This document shows positions 5,090-5,106 of a DNA stretch of 5,106 nt, piece by piece. The translations under genes and the position numbers were made by a program. A model generated the notes under the pieces. It was given only the letters and a program-made list of their open reading frames with translations. It had not been told where the DNA came from and ran no database searches. Every line of letters begins with the position of its first letter. The stretch's first letter is position 1. Source of the stretch: Aquificaceae bacterium (GTDB lineage: Bacteria > Aquificota > Aquificia > Aquificales > Aquificaceae); contig JALSTO010000018.1 in assembly GCA_026983685.1 (NCBI GenBank), forward strand, positions 1-5,106. The letters are read 5' to 3'.

Positions 5090-5106
5090 ATGGAAAAGGT
5101 AAGGCA
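5090..5106 (+). CDS. Possible start of a divergent gene, 17 bases visible
   Basis: An ATG at 5090 opens a plus-strand frame reading MEKVR to the window edge. It is preceded by an AT-rich stretch with a TACAAT box and no Shine-Dalgarno, like the deacetylase gene. Too little is visible to identify a product, and it may be a chance ATG. Confidence 0.25.

Noticed and set aside
5061..5105. In-frame N-terminal extension of fumarase beta
   Set aside because: The 15 upstream codons are AT-rich, contain promoter-like boxes and do not resemble the family, while ATG 5060 matches the usual N-terminus. It cannot be wholly excluded without more sequence.

Overview
The window looks like a piece of the chromosome of a thermophilic, Gram-negative, autotrophic bacterium, most likely of the Aquificaceae (Aquifex/Hydrogenobacter/Thermocrinis/Hydrogenivirga type). 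The clues are very tight gene packing, a strong preference for AGG/AGA arginine and ATA isoleucine codons, charged Lys/Glu-rich proteins, G+C near one half by eye, a lipopolysaccharide pathway, and a separately encoded beta subunit of class I fumarase. The taxonomic call is an inference. No mobile element, CRISPR array, tRNA or rRNA was seen, and no gap between genes exceeds about 70 bases.

Left block (minus strand, 1360 down to 1): an exported thioredoxin-fold protein, then KdsC (KDO-8-phosphate phosphatase) one base later, then an LptC-like LPS transport protein 10 bases later that runs off the window. This is the well-known kdsC-lptC neighbourhood of LPS synthesis and export, here headed by a periplasmic thiol-disulfide protein. 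Centre (plus strand, 1378 to 3580): a class II-like histone deacetylase/acetylpolyamine amidohydrolase family enzyme, then a GlcF-like iron-sulfur protein with two [4Fe-4S] motifs and two CCG domains. Right block (minus strand, 5060 down to 3577): the beta subunit of class I fumarate hydratase, overlapping by ATGA with a thioredoxin reductase-like flavoprotein whose pyridine-nucleotide site resembles that of AhpF rather than NADPH-dependent TrxB.

Two themes recur. Thiol-disulfide and Fe-S redox chemistry appears in three of the seven main genes, beside a reductive-TCA enzyme. Gene boundaries are also extremely compact: the two divergent start codons at 1360 and 1378 are 18 bases apart and share an AT-rich core that could be a bidirectional leaderless promoter, and two convergent genes share a TTAA so that their stop codons overlap. 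No wholly new system is evident. The best leads are the shared divergent promoter, the AhpF-like reductase without its N-terminal domain coupled to fumarase, and the periplasmic thioredoxin in the LPS export operon.
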